Shown here: positions 16,490 through 26,112 of the stretch, piece by piece
Position numbering within the stretch: position 1 is the first letter of the stretch
Layout: each line of letters starts with the position of its first letter
DNA from: Qipengyuania atrilutea
GTDB lineage: Bacteria > Pseudomonadota > Alphaproteobacteria > Sphingomonadales > Sphingomonadaceae
Length of the DNA: 64,000 bases
Direction of reading: 5' to 3'
Assembly: GCF_013370205.1 (NCBI RefSeq)
Contig: NZ_JABWGV010000001.1
Coordinates: 186,001 to 250,000 of the forward strand
Made by a program: the position numbers and the translations under genes
The notes under the pieces: generated by a model
Told to the model about the DNA's origin: nothing
Seen by the model: the letters and a program-made list of their open reading frames with translations, nothing else
Database searches by the model: none

Positions 16490-17694
16490 AGGCTCTCTCC
16501 CGATGCGAGGCGGTGGAGGACCAGCGCGGACAGCGAGGCTCGTTCGGCGAGCGAAGGGACGATGAGATATTCGTCCGGCGAATGGATCGCGCCGCCGCGC
16601 ACGCCCATGGTGTCGACCACCGGCACGCCGCAGGCCGCGATGTTGTTGCCGTCGCATACCCCGCCAGTCGATTGCCAGCCGATGGTTTGCCCGAGCGACG
16701 CGCCGCACTCGCGCACGAGATCGAACAGGCGCTGCGCCCGCTCGTCGACCGGCTTTGGTGGCCGCGTCACGCCGCCGTGGCGGTGGATGCCGACTTCGTG
16801 GCTTTCCTCGATCTCGCCCAGCAAGTCGTTCAACTCGTTGTCGAAATTGTCCATCGCCCCCGTAGATTTCGGCCGAATGTTGAAGCGCAGTATTGCGTGA
16901 TCCGGCACCACGTTGTTGGCTGCGCCGCCTTCGATCTTCGCCGGATTGACGGTGAGGTTTTCGCCTTCCATCGCTTTCAGCCGCAGCGCCAGATCGGCCG
17001 CCGCAAGCACCGCATTGCGCCCTTCGTGCGGGTTGCGTCCGGCATGGGCGGACTTGCCCGAGAAGGTGATCGAGTAGTTGCCCGTGCCGCCGCGCGCATG
17101 GGCAAGCGTTCCGTCGGGGAGGGCGGCAGGCTCGTAAGTCAGCGCCGCCAGCTTTCCGCTAGCCAATTCCGTGATGAGGCCGGAGGACGCGAGCGAGCCC
17201 GTTTCCTCGTCGGAATTAATCATTACGTCGTAGCCGATCGCGGAGGCCGCATCGGTCCGCTCCAGCGCTATCAGTGCGTGAAGCATCACAGCGAGGCCGC
17301 CCTTCATGTCAGCGACACCGGGGCCGTTCAGCGTCTCTTCGTCGAGCCAGCGTTGGTCTTGAAAGCTGTGATCTTCGGGGAAAACCGTGTCCATGTGTCC
17401 GGTCAGGATCAGCCGCCGGTTCGCGCCCGGACGCACACGCACGACCAGGTGCTGCCCGTGCGGTTTCTCGTATTCGTTGCCGTCGGCAGCGATCGCTGTG
17501 ACCGGGGCTGGATCGACCAGCTCGATCTCGCCGGGCAGGGCGGAGAAGGCATCGGCCAGCAGTTCGGCTTGCCGCTTCAACCCGTCGAGATTGGCGGTGC
17601 CGGTATTGACGGCACTCCATTTCCTGACTTGCTGCAGCATCGCGTCCGCATCGATGCTACCCAGCAGCGCGTCGTTTCTGATTTCTGTTGTCAT
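16486..17694 (-). CDS. M20-family zinc hydrolase (carboxypeptidase/desuccinylase-like)
   Basis: The 402-residue protein has all M20 metal ligands: TGHMDTVFP (His, Asp), GPGVADMKGG (bridging Asp), NSDEETGS (catalytic Glu plus ligand Glu) and a C-terminal GGAIHSPDEY His, with the dimerisation domain between. M20 members include glutamate carboxypeptidases, acetylornithine deacetylase and succinyl-diaminopimelate desuccinylase. It is the first gene of the ast operon and overlaps astA, so I infer that it acts on a pathway intermediate, perhaps succinylglutamate, the substrate of the missing M14 enzyme AstE. That assignment is inference only. Confidence 0.87.
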   Translation of the reverse strand: MTTEIRNDALLGSIDADAMLQQVRKWSAVNTGTANLDGLKRQAELLADAFSALPGEIELVDPAPVTAIAADGNEYEKPHGQHLVVRVRPGANRRLILTGHMDTVFPEDHSFQDQRWLDEETLNGPGVADMKGGLAVMLHALIALERTDAASAIGYDVMINSDEETGSLASSGLITELASGKLAALTYEPAALPDGTLAHARGGTGNYSITFSGKSAHAGRNPHEGRNAVLAAADLALRLKAMEGENLTVNPAKIEGGAANNVVPDHAILRFNIRPKSTGAMDNFDNELNDLLGEIEESHEVGIHRHGGVTRPPKPVDERAQRLFDLVRECGASLGQTIGWQSTGGVCDGNNIAACGVPVVDTMGVRGGAIHSPDEYLIVPSLAERASLSALVLHRLASGESL

Positions 17695-17856
17695 GGACCG
17701 GCTCTAACCGTGCGCCGCGCACCTTCCAACCCCTGCGCCGCCGCGCGTGGTTGCATTTCCCCGAAGGCTTCGCCATACGGCAGGCCTCCTCCCCGGGAAT
17801 TGATTGGCTAGACCTGCGTACTCATAGCGAGTGCGCCAATTCACGTGCGAGGAATG

Positions 17857-19950
17857 ATGACGAACATGACGGACAAGGCCGGTTTGCGGGTCGATGCGAA
17901 GCTGGCGGAATTTCTCGAACGCGAGGTGCTGAAGCCGCTCGGACGCGACGTAGACGCCTTCTGGCAGGGCTTCGCAGACCTGCTCGGCACCTTCGCACCG
18001 CGCAACAAGGCGCTTCTGCAGAAGCGCGAGGATCTGCAAGCCAAGATCGACGCCTGGCATTCGGAGCGGAAGGGGCAGCACAACGACGGCGCGGCCTATC
18101 GCAGCTTCCTCGAAGAGATCGGCTATCTCGTGCCCGAACCTGGCGAGTTCCAGATCGGGACGGAGAACGTCGATCCCGAGATTGCGAAGATGGCGGGGCC
18201 GCAGCTGGTGGTCCCGATCCTCAATGCGCGCTTCCTGCTGAATGCCGCCAATGCGCGCTGGGGCAGCCTCTATGACGCGCTCTACGGCACCGATGCGCTC
18301 GATGCGCCTGCAGCCAAGCCCGGCGGCTACGACGAGAAACGCGGTGCGGCGGTGATGGCGGAGGGGCGCAAGCTGCTCGACGAGATCGCGCCGCTCGCCA
18401 GCGGAAGCTGGACCGATCTGGAAACGCTGGACGACCTGACGCTCGCCGATCCGGCGCAACTTGTCGGGCATACGGGGCGCGGCCCGCTGCTGCGCAACAA
18501 CGGCCTCCATTTCGAACTGGTGGTCGATCCCGGTAGCCAGGTCGGCAAAAGCGACCGGCTGGGCATTGCGGATATCGTCTTCGAAGCGGCTCTGACGACA
18601 ATCGCGGATTGCGAAGATTCGGTTGCCGCGGTCGATGCGGAAGACAAGCTGTTGGCCTACTCCAACTGGCTGGGCGTCATTCGCGGCGATCTGAGCGAGA
18701 CATTCCAGAAGGGCGACGAAAGCCTGACACGCGAGCTCGCGCCGGACAAGGACTTCGCCGACACTGACGGCAATCCGCAGAGCCTGCCCGGCCGCAGTCT
18801 GCTTTTCATCCGCAATGTCGGCCACCTGATGACCAATCCGGCGATTACGCTGGCGGACGGCGGACAGATACCCGAAGGCATCATGGACGCGGTCTTCACG
18901 AGCGCGATCAGCACGCTCGATGTCGAAGACCACGCGAGATACGGGAACTCGCGCTGCGGCTCGATCTACATCGTCAAGCCCAAGATGCACGGGCCGGAGG
19001 AATGCGCCTTCACCAACGACCTGTTCGATGCGGTGGAGGACCTGCTCGGTCTGCCGCGCCACACGATCAAAGTCGGGGTCATGGACGAAGAGCGGCGCAC
19101 TAGCGCCAACCTGGCCGCGTGTATCCATGCAGTGAAGGACCGGATCGTCTTCATCAACACCGGCTTCCTCGACCGGACGGGGGACGAGATCCATACCTCG
19201 ATGCAGGCCGGTCCGATGATCCGCAAGGCGGATATGAAGTCGAGCGACTGGCTCGACGCCTATGAAAAGCGCAACGTTGGCATCGGCCTGCGGCATGGCC
19301 TGTCGGGCCGCGCGCAGATCGGGAAGGGCATGTGGCCCGCGCCCGACCTCATGGGCAAAATGATGATCGAGAAGATCGGTCACTTACGCGCCGGGGCGAA
19401 CACTGCCTGGGTTCCCTCACCGACGGCCGCGACGCTGCACGCGCTGCATTACCACCGCGAGGATGTCTTCGAAGCGCAGCAAGGGCTCGGCGAAGTGCCC
19501 GGTCTCGAACCGCTATTGACCATTCCGCTCGCGCGCGGCGCGAACTGGTCGGAAGAGGAAGTGCGCGAGGAACTCGACAACAACGCGCAGGGGCTCCTCG
19601 GCTATGTCGTACGCTGGATCGACCAGGGGGTCGGCTGCTCCAAGGTTCCCGACATCAACGACGTCGGGCTGATGGAAGACCGGGCAACGCTGCGTATCTC
19701 ATCGCAGCACATGGCGAACTGGCTGCATCACGGGGTTTGCTCGAAGGATCAAGTGATGGATTCGCTGCGCCGCATGGCGAAGAAAGTGGACGAGCAGAAC
19801 GCCGACGACCCGTCCTACGAGAAGCTGTCGGGCAACGAGAACGCGCCCGCGTTCCGTGCCGCCTGTGATCTCATCTTCGAAGGCACACGGCAACCGAGTG
19901 GATATACCGAACCGCTGCTGCATTCCTGGCGGCTGAAGAAGAAAGCCTAA
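17857..19950 (+). CDS. glcB: Malate synthase G
   Basis: Malate synthase G condenses glyoxylate with acetyl-CoA to malate in the glyoxylate cycle. The product of about 697 residues has the isoform-G length and hallmarks: [42 protein letters not shown], the [13 protein letters not shown] catalytic stretch and [14 protein letters not shown]. Possible starts are ATG 17854, 17857 and 17866 behind GAGGA (17849-17853); 17857 is a compromise and uncertain by a few residues. The gene is alone, divergent from the ast operon and convergent with the ABM fragment. Confidence 0.95.
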   Translation: MTNMTDKAGLRVDAKLAEFLEREVLKPLGRDVDAFWQGFADLLGTFAPRNKALLQKREDLQAKIDAWHSERKGQHNDGAAYRSFLEEIGYLVPEPGEFQIGTENVDPEIAKMAGPQLVVPILNARFLLNAANARWGSLYDALYGTDALDAPAAKPGGYDEKRGAAVMAEGRKLLDEIAPLASGSWTDLETLDDLTLADPAQLVGHTGRGPLLRNNGLHFELVVDPGSQVGKSDRLGIADIVFEAALTTIADCEDSVAAVDAEDKLLAYSNWLGVIRGDLSETFQKGDESLTRELAPDKDFADTDGNPQSLPGRSLLFIRNVGHLMTNPAITLADGGQIPEGIMDAVFTSAISTLDVEDHARYGNSRCGSIYIVKPKMHGPEECAFTNDLFDAVEDLLGLPRHTIKVGVMDEERRTSANLAACIHAVKDRIVFINTGFLDRTGDEIHTSMQAGPMIRKADMKSSDWLDAYEKRNVGIGLRHGLSGRAQIGKGMWPAPDLMGKMMIEKIGHLRAGANTAWVPSPTAATLHALHYHREDVFEAQQGLGEVPGLEPLLTIPLARGANWSEEEVREELDNNAQGLLGYVVRWIDQGVGCSKVPDINDVGLMEDRATLRISSQHMANWLHHGVCSKDQVMDSLRRMAKKVDEQNADDPSYEKLSGNENAPAFRAACDLIFEGTRQPSGYTEPLLHSWRLKKKA

Positions 19951-19973
19951 GTCTGAATTAAACGCGGGAAAGC

Positions 19974-20156
19974 TTACTGAGGACAGAGGGCGACGGCATC
20001 AAAGCTGCCGTCGTCGGCCCGTGCGAGAAGCGAGCCCATGCCGCCATGCGGCTTCAGCGCGCGCGTCGCATGGGTCCATCGCGCGCGGAACGCTTCGACG
20101 TTTTCGTCATCGATGCGCCAGCGGTAGATCGCGACGAGACCGGGCTGCGTGCTCAC
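19974..20156 (-). CDS. Truncated antibiotic-biosynthesis-monooxygenase (ABM) domain ORF
   Basis: A 60-residue frame starting at GTG 20156, which overlaps the stop of the oxygenase gene (GTGA) with AAGGA six bases upstream. Its sequence (GLVAIYRWRI, VEAFRARW, LKPHGGMGSLL, ADDGSFDAVA) resembles the N-terminal two thirds of ABM-fold proteins, which are normally about 100 residues. It stops at CPQ where the family continues, 23 bases from the convergent glcB stop. It may be a remnant trimmed by the glcB junction, or a short functional partner of the oxygenase. Confidence 0.6.
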   Translation of the reverse strand: MSTQPGLVAIYRWRIDDENVEAFRARWTHATRALKPHGGMGSLLARADDGSFDAVALCPQ

Positions 20157-20797
20157 CCCCATTCCTTCTCGCGGTACCATTTGGTGATGACGTATTTGAG
20201 GCCCTTGCGCACCTTCATCCCGTGATGAAGCGTGTTGGGATTGGGCGAGCCGTCGGGGCGCCGGTTGTTCCAGCAAAGCAGCTTGCCGGTTTCCGGCTGG
20301 ACTGTCTTCCTGATCGTCTTGAAGCGCGTTCCGCCGCCCGCATCGACATCGTTCAGATAAACCATGAAGGTCCAGCTGCGCTGTCCGGCGACCGAGCAGA
20401 ACTTGTCCCAGTCCGGCCCGTTCGGCGTGAAGTAATCGGTGTGCGGCTTGAATTCCTGCCCGACATCGTACCGCTGTCCCTGAACCGGTTCGCCATGCGC
20501 CGGATCGATGCCGGAAAGCGTATCGAGCAGATCCTCGAGTTGACGGACCGCCGGTTCGTCCGGCGAGAGGTCGCAGGTCTCGCTGGTACGGAAATACGCA
20601 TCGCCATTGTCGTCCGCTATTGTCGAGGGGCGGCGCTTCTCGTCGATCAGGTCGATCAACCTGGCGCAATGATCCGCGGAGAGGAAATTGCGCAGTTGAA
20701 ACAGCTCGAGCTTGTCCGTCGGTATGCGCTGAACGCCGCGCTGGCCGAGCAGATGCTCGGCGGAGGATTCGCTGGGTGGTCTGGTGCTGCTTGCCAT
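20153..20797 (-). CDS. Prolyl 4-hydroxylase-like 2-oxoglutarate/Fe(II) dioxygenase
   Basis: The 214-residue protein has the P4Hc architecture: FLSADHCARLIDLI at the domain start, iron ligands in PHTDYF (His, Asp) and LHHG (distal His), and a 2-oxoglutarate-binding basic residue in YVITKWYRE. The segment AGQRSWTFMVYLNDV and GGGTRF is the typical core strand region. Bacterial members hydroxylate prolines in proteins such as EF-Tu or other targets; the substrate here is unknown. ATG 20797 yields a normal length; the earlier codon at 20845 adds 16 unlikely residues. Confidence 0.88.
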   Translation of the reverse strand: MASSTRPPSESSAEHLLGQRGVQRIPTDKLELFQLRNFLSADHCARLIDLIDEKRRPSTIADDNGDAYFRTSETCDLSPDEPAVRQLEDLLDTLSGIDPAHGEPVQGQRYDVGQEFKPHTDYFTPNGPDWDKFCSVAGQRSWTFMVYLNDVDAGGGTRFKTIRKTVQPETGKLLCWNNRRPDGSPNPNTLHHGMKVRKGLKYVITKWYREKEWG

Positions 20798-20991
20798 GCT
20801 TCGCGCAATAGCCAAACTGGTATGCTCGAAACAAGCGCGTAACAATCTTGCGTAGAACTGGCGCCCGCACAGTTTTCGCTTCCCAAAAGCCGCCGCTTAT
20901 GCAACACGCGCCGCGCAGTTCGCGACGCGGGTTGACCGCCCCGTTTCTCGCACTATCAGCCCGCGAGACCGGCAGGTCCGGCGGGTATGTG

Positions 20992-21068
20992 GCGATCGTA
21001 GCTCAGTTGGTTAGAGCGCCGGTTTGTGGTACCGGAGGTCGGGGGTTCGAGACCCCTCGATCGCCCCA
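20992..21068 (+). tRNA. tRNA-His (anticodon GTG)
   Basis: The cloverleaf is complete: acceptor GCGATCG pairs with CGATCGC, the D-arm is GCTCAGTTGGTTAGAGC, the anticodon arm CCGGT-TTGTGGT-ACCGG carries GTG, and the T-arm is GGGGG-TTCGAGA-CCCCT. The 3' CCA is encoded (21066-21068). A G at 20991 can serve as the G-1 typical of tRNA-His, pairing with C73. Numbering here starts after that G. Confidence 0.97.
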
Positions 21069-21117
21069 TTTCCTGCTTCCGCCGGTGACTTCACGCCATT
21101 CGATTCAAGCGGGAAAT

Positions 21118-22191
21118 ATGCGACCAATGACGGCTTTCTGGACCGAACCGGACTTCGACGAGCATGAGCGGGTCGAACTGATCCATGACCGGAAATCCGG
21201 CCTGACCGCGATCATCGCGCTGCATTCGACGCATCTCGGACCCGGCGCGGGCGGCACGCGCTTCTGGCATTACGCAGAACCCAAGGCCGCCATGCGGGAT
21301 GCGCTGCGCCTCTCGCGCGGAATGAGCTACAAGAACGCCATGGCCGGCCTCCCGATGGGCGGCGGCAAGGCGGTTATCCTCGCAGGCGAAGACCGGACCA
21401 AGACGCCCGAAATGCTGGCTGCGTTCGGCGACGCGGTCGACGCGCTCGGCGGGAAATACGTCACGGCAGAAGACGTCGGCATCAGCGAAGCCGACATGGC
21501 CGCGGTGGCCAAACGGACGAAGTTCGTCTCCGGCCTGCCGAACGACGACGCGGACGAAGCGGGCGGCGATCCCGGACCGTTCACCGCGATGGGTATCTAT
21601 CACGGCATCAAGGCGGCTGTTCAGTACAAGCTCGGCAAGGACAGCGTCGAGGGTGTCCATGTCGCGGTTCAGGGAACCGGCAGCGTCGGCGGCGGCGTTG
21701 CGAAGCTTCTGGCGCATGACGGCGCGAAGCTGACCCTGTCCGACATCGACGAGAAGCGGGCCGAAGCGCTTGCAAAGGAACTTGGCGCACAAACCGTGCA
21801 CGCCGATGCGATCATGTCGACGCCCTGCGACGTCTTCAGCCCGAATGCGCTCGGCGCCATCCTCGACGACGAAGGAATTGGAAGACTCGATTGCGCAATC
21901 GTGGCAGGCGGCGCGAACAACCAGCTTGCCCGCGCAGGTCATGGTCCGATGCTGGCGGCGCGCGGTATTCTCTATGCTCCCGACTACGTCATCAATGCAG
22001 GCGGCATCATCAGCGTGACGATGGAATATCTCTGCCGCTGCGGCGAAGGAAACTGCGACATCAACGAAGTGCGCCGGCGCATCGCGCAGATACCGGGCCG
22101 CCTCGTGGAAATCTGGGAAGAGAGCGAGCGGAGCGGAATTTCGTCCGACCAGGTCGCGGACCGGATGGCGCAGAAGCTGATCGGGCGCTAA
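21118..22191 (+). CDS. Glu/Leu/Phe/Val dehydrogenase (leucine dehydrogenase-like)
   Basis: The 357-residue enzyme belongs to the amino-acid dehydrogenase superfamily that deaminates branched-chain or related amino acids with NAD+. It shows the catalytic-lysine region MSYKNAMAGLPMGGGKAVI, the AEDVGIS segment, and the Rossmann motif VQGTGSVGGGVA near the middle; length fits leucine/valine/phenylalanine dehydrogenases rather than the 420-450 residue glutamate dehydrogenases. ATG 21118 follows GGGAAA closely; ATG 21127 is an alternative. It lies 49 bases after tRNA-His. Exact amino-acid specificity cannot be read from sequence. Confidence 0.88.
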   Translation: MRPMTAFWTEPDFDEHERVELIHDRKSGLTAIIALHSTHLGPGAGGTRFWHYAEPKAAMRDALRLSRGMSYKNAMAGLPMGGGKAVILAGEDRTKTPEMLAAFGDAVDALGGKYVTAEDVGISEADMAAVAKRTKFVSGLPNDDADEAGGDPGPFTAMGIYHGIKAAVQYKLGKDSVEGVHVAVQGTGSVGGGVAKLLAHDGAKLTLSDIDEKRAEALAKELGAQTVHADAIMSTPCDVFSPNALGAILDDEGIGRLDCAIVAGGANNQLARAGHGPMLAARGILYAPDYVINAGGIISVTMEYLCRCGEGNCDINEVRRRIAQIPGRLVEIWEESERSGISSDQVADRMAQKLIGR

Positions 22192-22246
22192 AGCCGCTTC
22201 TTGATAGCAGCGGCGGTCGCTGCCACATAAGACCGCAGACCGAACG

Positions 22247-22969
22247 ATGCATTCCTTCGCCAATCCCCGCCGCTTCCTGTCGCTCGCGCGCTGGATAACG
22301 CCGCTCGCGCTGACCCTGGGCATGTTGCTTACCGGGGCGGCCCTGTTTTGGGGCGTGACGCAGGTTCCGCCCGACCGGCTGATGGGCGAGACGGTGCGCA
22401 TCCTCTTCATCCACGTACCCGCGGCATGGCTGGGCATGGGCGGCTGGGCTGCGATCGCCGCGGCAAGCCTTGCGTTTCTCGTCTGGCGCCACCCGCTGGC
22501 CGCGCTCGCGGCACGCGCGGCTGCACTGCCGGGAGCGGTCTTCACCGCGATCTGCCTGGTGACCGGGTCGATCTGGGGTCGGCCCACATGGGGCACGTGG
22601 TGGGTGTGGGACGGGCGGCTGACATCGATGCTCATCCTGCTGTTCCTCTATCTCGCCTACATCGCGCTGTCCGACGCAAGCGCGCGCGAAGGCATTTCGC
22701 CGCGCATTCCGGCTATTTTCGGGCTTCTCGGTGCGGTCAACATTCCGATCATCAACCGCAGCGTCGTCTGGTGGAACTCGCTTCACCAACCGCCGAGCAT
22801 CACGGTCGGGAAGAGCGCAATCGACGCTGCCTATCTTACGCCGCTGCTCGCGGCTGTCGCCGGCTTCTCGCTTATTTTCTCCGGTGTCGTGCTGGCCCGG
22901 ATGCGTGCCTTGCTGGCCGAGGCGCAGGCCGAAGCCCGCCTTCGGCGCATGGCAGGCGAGGTAGTCTGA
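22247..22969 (+). CDS. ccmC: Heme exporter permease CcmC
   Basis: CcmC delivers heme to the periplasmic chaperone CcmE in system I cytochrome c maturation. The 240-residue protein has six TM helices and the tryptophan-rich WWD motif WGTWWVWDGR near residue 115, with His residues in the flanking loops (FIHVPAAWL, WNSLHQ). It heads a run of seven ccm genes; its stop overlaps the ccmD start as TGATG. ccmA and ccmB, the other ABC components, are not adjacent. Confidence 0.96.
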   Translation: MHSFANPRRFLSLARWITPLALTLGMLLTGAALFWGVTQVPPDRLMGETVRILFIHVPAAWLGMGGWAAIAAASLAFLVWRHPLAALAARAAALPGAVFTAICLVTGSIWGRPTWGTWWVWDGRLTSMLILLFLYLAYIALSDASAREGISPRIPAIFGLLGAVNIPIINRSVVWWNSLHQPPSITVGKSAIDAAYLTPLLAAVAGFSLIFSGVVLARMRALLAEAQAEARLRRMAGEVV

Positions 22970-23130
22970 TGCGCGAAGCGCTCGACCAGACGAACTACGT
23001 CATTGCAGCCTATGCCGTGGCGATTGCCGGCACGCTGTTGCTCGTCGGATGGAGTTGGCTGGCGATGCGGCGGGCGGAGCGCCGGCGCGACAAGGTGCGC
23101 AGCGACGCGCTAGAGCGTCCGGAACGATGA
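22969..23130 (+). CDS. ccmD: Heme exporter protein CcmD
   Basis: A 53-residue protein with one TM helix (VIAAYAVAIAGTLLLVGWSWLAM split about residues 11-33) followed by a strongly basic tail (RRAERRRDK), the CcmD pattern. CcmD stabilises the CcmABC-CcmE complex and helps release holo-CcmE. It starts one base into the ccmC stop codon and ends in an ATGA overlap with ccmE. Confidence 0.9.
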   Translation: MREALDQTNYVIAAYAVAIAGTLLLVGWSWLAMRRAERRRDKVRSDALERPER

Positions 23131-23603
23131 GCGCGCTCAAAGCCAAGCACCAGCGGCTGGTCCTCGGTCTGATCGCCCTCTTGGCGCTGGTCGGGGCAGG
23201 GCTGCTCGCAGCCTACGCTCTCAGAAACCAGGCGGACTATTTTTACCTGCCGGGGCAGATGCTGGCGGATCCGCCGCGACCGGACCGCGACGTGCGGCTC
23301 GGCGGGATGGTGGAGGAGGGCAGTCTCGCGACCCAGCCCGATGGGGTCACGCTCGCATTCGTCGTGACCGACAAGGACCGGGCGCGCGTTCCAGTGCGGT
23401 TCTCGGGGATCGTACCCGATCTGTTCGTGGAGGGTTCAGGCGTCGTGGCCGAAGGACGGCTCCGCTCCGACGGCGTGTTCGAGGCTTCGAACCTTCTTGC
23501 CAAGCACGATGAGAATTACATTCCCCGCGAACTCGAAGACATGACGAAAGCGCAGGCCGAACAGATCGTCGCGGAAACCCGCGCAGCCGACCCCGGCACA
23601 TGA
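23127..23603 (+). CDS. ccmE: Cytochrome c maturation heme chaperone CcmE
   Basis: CcmE covalently carries heme in the periplasm from CcmC to the CcmF/CcmH ligase. The 158-residue protein has an N-terminal TM anchor (about residues 11-31), an OB-fold domain, and the covalent heme site AKHDENYIP containing the conserved His and Tyr. It overlaps both neighbours by ATGA. The start at 23127 is fixed by this overlap and the anchor position. Confidence 0.95.
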   Translation: MSALKAKHQRLVLGLIALLALVGAGLLAAYALRNQADYFYLPGQMLADPPRPDRDVRLGGMVEEGSLATQPDGVTLAFVVTDKDRARVPVRFSGIVPDLFVEGSGVVAEGRLRSDGVFEASNLLAKHDENYIPRELEDMTKAQAEQIVAETRAADPGT

Positions 23604-25585
23604 TCGCGGAAATCGGTCTTGCGAGCCTATGGCTGGCGGCGGTGCTAGCGCTGTTGCAGCTCGCCGGAGGCGTGCTCGCTTTTCGAACGGACGGCACGGG
23701 CGGTGAGAACCCGATGGGTATGTTCATCCGGCCCGCCGCAATCGTGCAGGCGTTCTTCGCAGCCTGTTCCTTCGTGGCGCTGCTCTACGTGTTCGCCGTT
23801 ACCGACCTTTCGGTGAAGCTCGTCGCCGCCAATTCGCATTCCGCCAAGCCGATGATCTTCAAGCTCGCCGGTAGCTGGGGCAATCACGAAGGCTCGATGC
23901 TGCTGTGGGTGACGGTCATGGCTTTCTCCGGCGCATTGATCGCCGCGCTGGAGCGGCGTCTGCCCGAACGCATGATGCAGGCGACGCTTGCCGCGCAGGG
24001 TTTCGTCGCGCTCGGGTTCTATGCCTTCTTGCTGTTCAGTTCCAATCCGTTCGAACGGCTGGAGGTGCCCGCACCGGAAGGCATGGGGCTCAATCCGCTC
24101 TTGCAGGACATCGGCCTCGCGCTGCATCCTCCGGTCCTTTATTTCGGCTATGTCGGACTGTCGGTCGCCTTCAGTTTCGCAGTCGGCGCGCTGCTCACGC
24201 GGCAGGTGACGCCCGAGTTCGCCCGCGTGTCGCGCCCGTGGGTGCTGGCGGCGTGGGTGTGCCTTACCATGGGCATCACGGCGGGAAGCTACTGGGCCTA
24301 TTACGAGCTCGGCTGGGGCGGCTGGTGGTTCTGGGACCCGGTCGAGAACGCCTCGCTCATGCCATGGCTGGCAGCGACTGCGCTACTGCATTCGATCAGC
24401 GTGCTGGCCGCGCGCGACGCTCTGCGCGCATGGACGATCCTGCTGGGCGTGATCGCCTTTTCGATGTCAATGCTCGGCACCTTCCTCGTGCGGTCGGGCA
24501 TTCTGACGAGCGTTCATGCCTTTGCGGTCGATCCGGAGCGGGGGATGTTCATTCTCGTGCTGCTCGGCATCTACATCGGCGGTGCGCTGCTGCTTTTCGG
24601 GCTTCGCGCCGGAGCCGTGGCGGAGGGCGAGCGCTTCGCCGCGACAAGCCGCGAGGGCGCGCTGGTCGTCAACAACGTGCTGCTGTCGGCGACGCTGGGT
24701 ATTGTGCTGCTCGGCACGCTTTATCCGCTGCTGACCGAAGCGTTCGACGTGCGCGTGTCGGTCGGGCCGAACTACTTCAATCCGGTCAGCGCGATCTTCG
24801 TGCTGCCGATGCTTGTCGTCATGGCAATCGGCCCGCTGCTGCGCTGGCGGCGCGACCGGCTGGAGCGCGTCATGAAGCCACTTGCCCTGCTCACTGTGAT
24901 CGGCGCGGTCGTGCTGGCGATAGTCGCCCTCGTTGCCGATATCGCATTCCTGCCGCTAGTCGGGCTCGCGCTCGCTGCCATTCTTGCCGTAGCGAGCTTC
25001 ATACCTCTTCGCCGCCGCAAACTGACGCGCGTGCCGCTCGCGACCTGGGGGATGGTCGTCGCGCATTTCGGCATCGCAGTCGCGCTGTTCGGAATGGCAA
25101 GCGAAAGTGCGTTCTCGAGCGAGCGGCTGGCGGCTCTCGAAGTGGGCGAGACGGCGCAGGCCGGTCCATGGCGCGTGACGTTGAACGGCGTCGATCCGGT
25201 TGCAGGACCGAACTGGACCGCGCTCGAAGGGCGCCTTGCCGTCCGCGCGGAAGACGCGAGCCGGACCAGCGAACCGATCATGATGGCGCCGCAATCGCGC
25301 ACGTTCTGGGCACCGGTCCAGCAGACAACCGAGAGCGCATTGGCCACCCGCTGGAACGGCCAGCTCTACGCCGTGCTTGGCAACCAGCTCGACGACGGGC
25401 GCTGGCAGCTGCGGCTGTGGTGGAAGCCCTTCGTCACGTTCATTTGGTATGGCGGGCTGCTGATCGCTTTCGGCGGCGTTCTTTCGATAATCGGGCGGGT
25501 AAGGAAAGACCTAACGCGGCGATCCGTGCGCAGCCGCCTCGCCTCGCGCCGTGCAGACGAGCGCGCTCTGGAAGCCGCCGCATGA
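23600..25585 (+). CDS. ccmF: Heme lyase subunit CcmF
   Basis: CcmF is the large membrane subunit of the system I cytochrome c heme ligase. The 661-residue polytopic protein carries the WNHEGS-type segment SWGNHEGSMLLWV near residue 90, the WWD domain GWGGWWFWDPVENASLMPW near 235-255, and a C-terminal periplasmic domain before the last TM helix. ATGA overlaps join it to ccmE and ccmG, so translation is coupled along the operon. Confidence 0.96.
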   Translation: MIAEIGLASLWLAAVLALLQLAGGVLAFRTDGTGGENPMGMFIRPAAIVQAFFAACSFVALLYVFAVTDLSVKLVAANSHSAKPMIFKLAGSWGNHEGSMLLWVTVMAFSGALIAALERRLPERMMQATLAAQGFVALGFYAFLLFSSNPFERLEVPAPEGMGLNPLLQDIGLALHPPVLYFGYVGLSVAFSFAVGALLTRQVTPEFARVSRPWVLAAWVCLTMGITAGSYWAYYELGWGGWWFWDPVENASLMPWLAATALLHSISVLAARDALRAWTILLGVIAFSMSMLGTFLVRSGILTSVHAFAVDPERGMFILVLLGIYIGGALLLFGLRAGAVAEGERFAATSREGALVVNNVLLSATLGIVLLGTLYPLLTEAFDVRVSVGPNYFNPVSAIFVLPMLVVMAIGPLLRWRRDRLERVMKPLALLTVIGAVVLAIVALVADIAFLPLVGLALAAILAVASFIPLRRRKLTRVPLATWGMVVAHFGIAVALFGMASESAFSSERLAALEVGETAQAGPWRVTLNGVDPVAGPNWTALEGRLAVRAEDASRTSEPIMMAPQSRTFWAPVQQTTESALATRWNGQLYAVLGNQLDDGRWQLRLWWKPFVTFIWYGGLLIAFGGVLSIIGRVRKDLTRRSVRSRLASRRADERALEAAA

Positions 25586-26112
25586 GCCGCTGGAAACTCT
25601 TCGTGCCGCTAGGCCTGTTTGCTCTGGTGCTAGGGCTGGCGGCCTATCAGCTCAATCAGCCGAAGGACGACCGCATCGTGAGCGCGATGGTCGGCAAGCC
25701 GCTTCCCGAATTCGCCCTACCTGCTGCGCTCAATGGCGGTCAGCCGGTAACGAATGCGATGTTCGCGGACGGCAAACCGCGCCTTCTCAACGTCTGGGCG
25801 AGCTGGTGCCTGCCGTGCATTGCCGAGGCGCCGCAGCTCGAAGCGCTCGACGAAGCGGGGGTGGAGATCGTCGGCGTCGCCATCCGCGACAAACCCGAGG
25901 ACATCGCTGCATTCCTCGAGACGCACGGCGACCCTTACAGTTCGATCGGTGCGGACGACCTGTCAGAATTGCAGCTTGCGCTAGGCTCGTCGGGGGTGCC
26001 CGAAACGTTCGTTATCGACGGGCAGGGCATCATACGGCACCAGCATATCGGCGACATTCGGTCTGAACACGTGCCCGAATTGCTCGCCGAATTGCGCGAG
26101 GCACAGGAATGA
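25582..26112 (+). CDS. ccmG: Thiol:disulfide interchange protein CcmG/DsbE
   Basis: CcmG reduces apocytochrome c cysteines before heme attachment. The 176-residue protein has one N-terminal TM anchor (about residues 7-23) and a thioredoxin fold with active site WCLPC (within WASWCLPC, near residue 75) and the cis-proline region GVPETFVID. ATGA overlaps connect it with ccmF and ccmH. It is likely periplasmic and re-reduced by a CcdA/DsbD-type protein encoded elsewhere. Confidence 0.95.
   Translation: MSRWKLFVPLGLFALVLGLAAYQLNQPKDDRIVSAMVGKPLPEFALPAALNGGQPVTNAMFADGKPRLLNVWASWCLPCIAEAPQLEALDEAGVEIVGVAIRDKPEDIAAFLETHGDPYSSIGADDLSELQLALGSSGVPETFVIDGQGIIRHQHIGDIRSEHVPELLAELREAQE

Noticed and set aside
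17704-19383. 559-codon antisense frame over malate synthase
   Set aside because: The sense strand is full-length malate synthase G with catalytic motifs. The antisense product has no recognisable domain.
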